Shown piece after piece: positions 33,893-36,375 of a stretch of DNA of 36,375 nt. Below the pieces are notes generated by a model. The model searched no databases, had not been told where the DNA came from, and saw only the letters and a list, made by a program, of their open reading frames with translations. The DNA comes from Sphingobium indicum BiD32 (lineage in GTDB: Bacteria > Pseudomonadota > Alphaproteobacteria > Sphingomonadales > Sphingomonadaceae). The stretch spans positions 1-36,375 of the forward strand of contig NZ_CAVK010000042.1 in assembly GCF_000382885.1 (NCBI RefSeq). Reading direction: 5' to 3'. Position 1 is the stretch's first letter, and each line of letters opens with the position of its first letter. Made by a program: the position numbers and the translations under genes.

Positions 33893-35119
33893 TCAGGGAG
33901 GCGACGCCGATGCGACGACATCGCGGAAAATAAGATTGCGCTGGATTTCGCTGGAACCGCCCAGGATTGTGAAGGCCCGTCCGAACAGGTAATGAAGCAT
34001 CACCAGCGCCCCGTCGGCTGATCCTCGCATCAGGTCCGGGCGAAATGGCTCAAGCAGCGCTGACTGGTCCCTCAGGGCATCGACGCCCAGAGCCCGCACC
34101 CCAAGTTCAGCGATTGTTTGCTGCAGTTCAGTGACGGCCAGTTTCATCATCGAAGGCGCTGCAGGGTGCCCGGCACCCCGCTGGGCGAGGGTGGATTGGC
34201 GCCGATTGAATGCGTCGAGCGCCTGGAGAGTGATTTCCGCCTCGCAGAGCGCATAGTCGATCGTGGCATGCTCCCGAGCCTGGTTCGGCTGGGTCAGGTC
34301 GAATGCGGCGTCTGCGATCGCCCGAACCTGATCCAGCTGCCCTTTCACCGTCAGAAGTGAGCCGACGCTGCTACGCTCGTGCGCCAGAAGGAACTTCGCG
34401 ATCGTCCAGCCCCCGTTCTCGACACCGACGAGGTTAGCTGTGGGCACGCGAACGTCCGAAAAGAAGATTTCGTTGAGGTGATGCAATCCGTCGATGGAGT
34501 GGATCGGTCGGATGGTGATGCCGGGACTCTTCATGTCGATAAGGAGAAAACTGATTCCGGCCTGTGGTCGACCTTCGGTTCTGGTCCTGACGAGGCAGAA
34601 CATCCAATCCGCCCTGTGGGCATACGTGGTCCAGATTTTCTGACCGTTGACCACATAGTCTTCGCCGTCGCGCACGGCGCTCGTTCGCAGGCCGGCAAGA
34701 TCGGAGCCAGCGCCCGGTTCCGAATACCCTTGGCACCATTGCGCAAGCCCGTCTCGCAAAGGGGCCAAGTGACGCTCGATCTGCGCTTTGCTGCCAAAGG
34801 TATAGAGGACCGGCCCGATCATCTCCAGAAATGAACTCAAAGGAGGCGCTTTGGCTGCAATCAGTTCCTCCTCGAAGACCAATCGCTCCTCGGGCGTCCA
34901 GGACGTGCCGCCGAACCGTTCAGGCCAGGAGGGTGTCGCCCAACCTTGCCGCGCCAGGATTCTGTGCCAGCGCTGCTGGGGTTCGGCGCTAATCAACTGG
35001 CTTGTCCGCGGCGCGTCGATCAGATCCTGAGTGAGATGATCAGCCAAAAACGCCCGTACAATCTCGCGGAACTCGTGAGCGGCTGTAACCTCATTGTTCT
35101 CGCCATTATGTGCAGCCAT
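33893..35119 (-). CDS. Acyl-CoA dehydrogenase
   Basis: Encodes 408 residues from ATG 35119 with AAGGAG 8 bases upstream. It shows [80 protein letters not shown] and the C-terminal [19 protein letters not shown], a complete acyl-CoA dehydrogenase fold with FAD site. The subfamily is that of FadE proteins from steroid and terpenoid degradation, some of which are heteromers with a partner of the type encoded divergently at 35297. First gene of the minus-strand operon; its promoter shares the intergenic region with the 18-bp inverted repeat. Confidence 0.93.
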   Translation of the reverse strand: MAAHNGENNEVTAAHEFREIVRAFLADHLTQDLIDAPRTSQLISAEPQQRWHRILARQGWATPSWPERFGGTSWTPEERLVFEEELIAAKAPPLSSFLEMIGPVLYTFGSKAQIERHLAPLRDGLAQWCQGYSEPGAGSDLAGLRTSAVRDGEDYVVNGQKIWTTYAHRADWMFCLVRTRTEGRPQAGISFLLIDMKSPGITIRPIHSIDGLHHLNEIFFSDVRVPTANLVGVENGGWTIAKFLLAHERSSVGSLLTVKGQLDQVRAIADAAFDLTQPNQAREHATIDYALCEAEITLQALDAFNRRQSTLAQRGAGHPAAPSMMKLAVTELQQTIAELGVRALGVDALRDQSALLEPFRPDLMRGSADGALVMLHYLFGRAFTILGGSSEIQRNLIFRDVVASASPP

Positions 35120-35171
35120 GATCGCAACTCCTTGTGCCGCCCGATCCTAGGGCCTTTTTCGATAGTCTTCC

Positions 35172-35218
35172 GTCCCTGCCCTGGGGACGGTGAGACACAA
35201 CGTCCCCAGGGCAGGGAC
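35172..35218. repeat. Perfect 18-bp inverted repeat in divergent promoter region
   Basis: GTCCCTGCCCTGGGGACG (35172-35189) and CGTCCCCAGGGCAGGGAC (35201-35218) are exact inverted copies with an 11-base spacer, within the 177 bp between divergent acyl-CoA dehydrogenase genes. Each arm itself has a partial dyad (GTCCC...GGGAC). It lies 53 bp from one start codon and 79 bp from the other. It could be a double operator for a dimeric regulator, or a small repeat element; in RNA it would form a very stable hairpin. No T-run follows on either side. Confidence 0.75.
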
Positions 35219-35296
35219 ATCTTAACAGCTCACTTGAATACTAATGAAGGAGACATAGGCCTCCGGCCAGAATCCAAACCGGCTCCAAGGCGCACC

Positions 35297-36375
35297 ATGA
35301 CGTATGACCTTTCCGACCAGCAGGTCCTTTTTCGGGACGCAGTCCAGAACTTTCTTGGGCAAGTTTATCAGCAGGACGCACGGCGCACGATCGTCGCATC
35401 GAACGATGGCTGGTCGCCCGCCATTTGGCGCGGAATGGCGGCGGACATTGGAGTGCTCGGGCTGGGCTTTGAGGAAAGCCGAGGCGGTCTGGGCGGCAAC
35501 GCGGTCGATCAGATCCCTGTTATGGAGTCCTTCGGACAATCCCTGCTTGTCGAACCCTATCTAGAAACAGTGATCCTCGCCGGAAGACTTTTGAGGCGAT
35601 CAGTTCGCCCGCTCGCCCAGACCATGATCGATGGCGTTATCGCGGGCGATATCCGGCTGGCCGTTGCGGATCGGGAGCCGGAAAGTCGTTTCGATCCCAG
35701 TCGCATTGAAACGATCGCCGATTTGCTCGAGACGGGGGGATATCGGCTGACGGGGAGAAAGACCGTGGTGGTGGGTGCCCCTTGGGCGACCCATATACTG
35801 GTCGTAGCCCGCCTCTCGGGACGAGCCCATCCGTCTGATTGTTGTGGCGTATTCGTCGTCGCCGTCGACGCTGTCGGCCTGCTGATGGCGTCATACCCTA
35901 CCGTTGATGGCCGACGGGCCGCAGACATAGAGTTGGACGGTGTCGTCGTGGCCGAGGAGGCGCTTCTGCTGGAGGGGCGGGAGGCAACGGACGCGGTCGA
36001 GGAGGCGAACGATTCGGCGGCGGCCGCGATTTGTGCCGAGGCGGTTGGTATAATGCGACGGCTGCTCCGTGAAACGCATTCCTATCTCAACGAGCGAAGA
36101 CAGTTCGGCGTGGCGCTCGCCACCTTTCAAGCTCTGCAACATCGCATGGCCGACATGCTTATCGCGTTGGAGCTATCCGCGGCGCTTGCGTATCGTGCAG
36201 CCAGCGCGATCGACGCAGGTGCATCCGTTCGGCGGGTCGCCGTATCGGCGGCAAAAGCGTTCGTCGGTCGGGCCGCTCATCGTATAGGTCAGGAAGCCGT
36301 GCAGATGCATGGCGGAATGGGGATGACTGACGAGCTCATCATCGGACATCTGTTCAAGCGCGCCATCGCCATCGA
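35297..36375 (+). CDS. Acyl-CoA dehydrogenase, 3' end beyond window
   Basis: Starts at ATG 35297 (MTYDLSDQQVLFRDAVQNFL) after AAGGCG and stays open for 359 codons to the edge of the window. N-terminal part: IWRGMAADIGVLGLGFEESR, GGLGGNAVDQIPVMESFGQS. The central FAD-binding motif of typical acyl-CoA dehydrogenases (TEP-GSD) is not seen; in its place is LAVADREPESRF. The C-terminal domain is well kept: YLNERRQFGVALATFQALQH and QEAVQMHGGMGMTDELIIGH, near the usual C-terminus. Partial loss of the FAD motif suits one subunit of a heteromeric FadE pair. It is divergent from the two other acyl-CoA dehydrogenase genes. Confidence 0.9.
   Translation, partial: MTYDLSDQQVLFRDAVQNFLGQVYQQDARRTIVASNDGWSPAIWRGMAADIGVLGLGFEESRGGLGGNAVDQIPVMESFGQSLLVEPYLETVILAGRLLRRSVRPLAQTMIDGVIAGDIRLAVADREPESRFDPSRIETIADLLETGGYRLTGRKTVVVGAPWATHILVVARLSGRAHPSDCCGVFVVAVDAVGLLMASYPTVDGRRAADIELDGVVVAEEALLLEGREATDAVEEANDSAAAAICAEAVGIMRRLLRETHSYLNERRQFGVALATFQALQHRMADMLIALELSAALAYRAASAIDAGASVRRVAVSAAKAFVGRAAHRIGQEAVQMHGGMGMTDELIIGHLFKRAIAI

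Overview
The window reads as a chromosomal segment of an alphaproteobacterium, most likely a sphingomonad (Sphingobium/Novosphingobium/Sphingomonas type). The grounds are high G+C, tightly overlapping ATGA/TGATG gene junctions, the mreC-mreD-mrdA-rodA order and a Ros/MucR-type regulator. The organism call is inference from gene content only.

Layout. (1) 1-4028: the end of mreC, then mreD, mrdA (PBP2) and rodA, a co-oriented cell-elongation operon of the core chromosome. (2) 4152-4227: tRNA-Lys(CTT) with encoded CCA, a common integration target. Just after it lie a strong hairpin and three copies of AGGTTGC, as expected of an attachment region, but no integrase gene. (3) 4591-7732: a minus-strand block of small DNA-binding proteins (AlpA-like, HU, MucR, MarR-type, XRE) plus one unknown gene, interspersed with dyad-symmetric sites. 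This looks like the regulatory end of an integrated mobile element. (4) 8004-30327: one long plus-strand, mostly translationally coupled F-type (MPF-F) conjugation cluster. Order: small putative lipoprotein, DsbC-like isomerase, pilin-like protein, TraL, E, K, B, V, C, three small membrane proteins, TraW, TraU, a small secreted protein, TraN split in two, TrbC, an S26 peptidase, TraF, a second thioredoxin-like protein, TraH, TraG. (5) 30333-30755: a convergent small inner-membrane protein gene abutting traG, a candidate entry-exclusion gene. (6) 30756-31510: a gene-poor strip with IS3-family transposase debris. (7) 31623-36375: a catabolic cluster: a nitronate-monooxygenase-like flavoprotein, two acyl-CoA dehydrogenases on the minus strand and a third, divergent one running off the window. 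A perfect 18-bp inverted repeat lies in the divergent intergenic region.

How it works together. Region 4 encodes what is needed to build a conjugative pilus and mating-pair complex: core TraK/B/V, platform TraL/E/C, pilus assembly TraW/U/F/H and TrbC, stabilisation TraN/G. It carries an unusually rich set of periplasmic thioredoxin-fold proteins, which fits the cysteine-rich TraU/TraN/TraH clients. No relaxase (TraI) or coupling ATPase (TraD) is in the window, so DNA-processing functions lie elsewhere or are lost. Region 7 resembles steroid or branched acyl-CoA catabolic clusters (NMO-like IpdC plus several FadE proteins), a hypothesis from family combination only.

Most interesting observations: the split TraN; the three small membrane genes where F-like systems carry trbI; hairpins on both sides of the pilin gene; the base-composition shift in the TraG C-terminus next to a candidate exclusion gene; the att-like repeats beside tRNA-Lys without an integrase; and the 18-bp inverted repeat between divergent acyl-CoA dehydrogenase genes.
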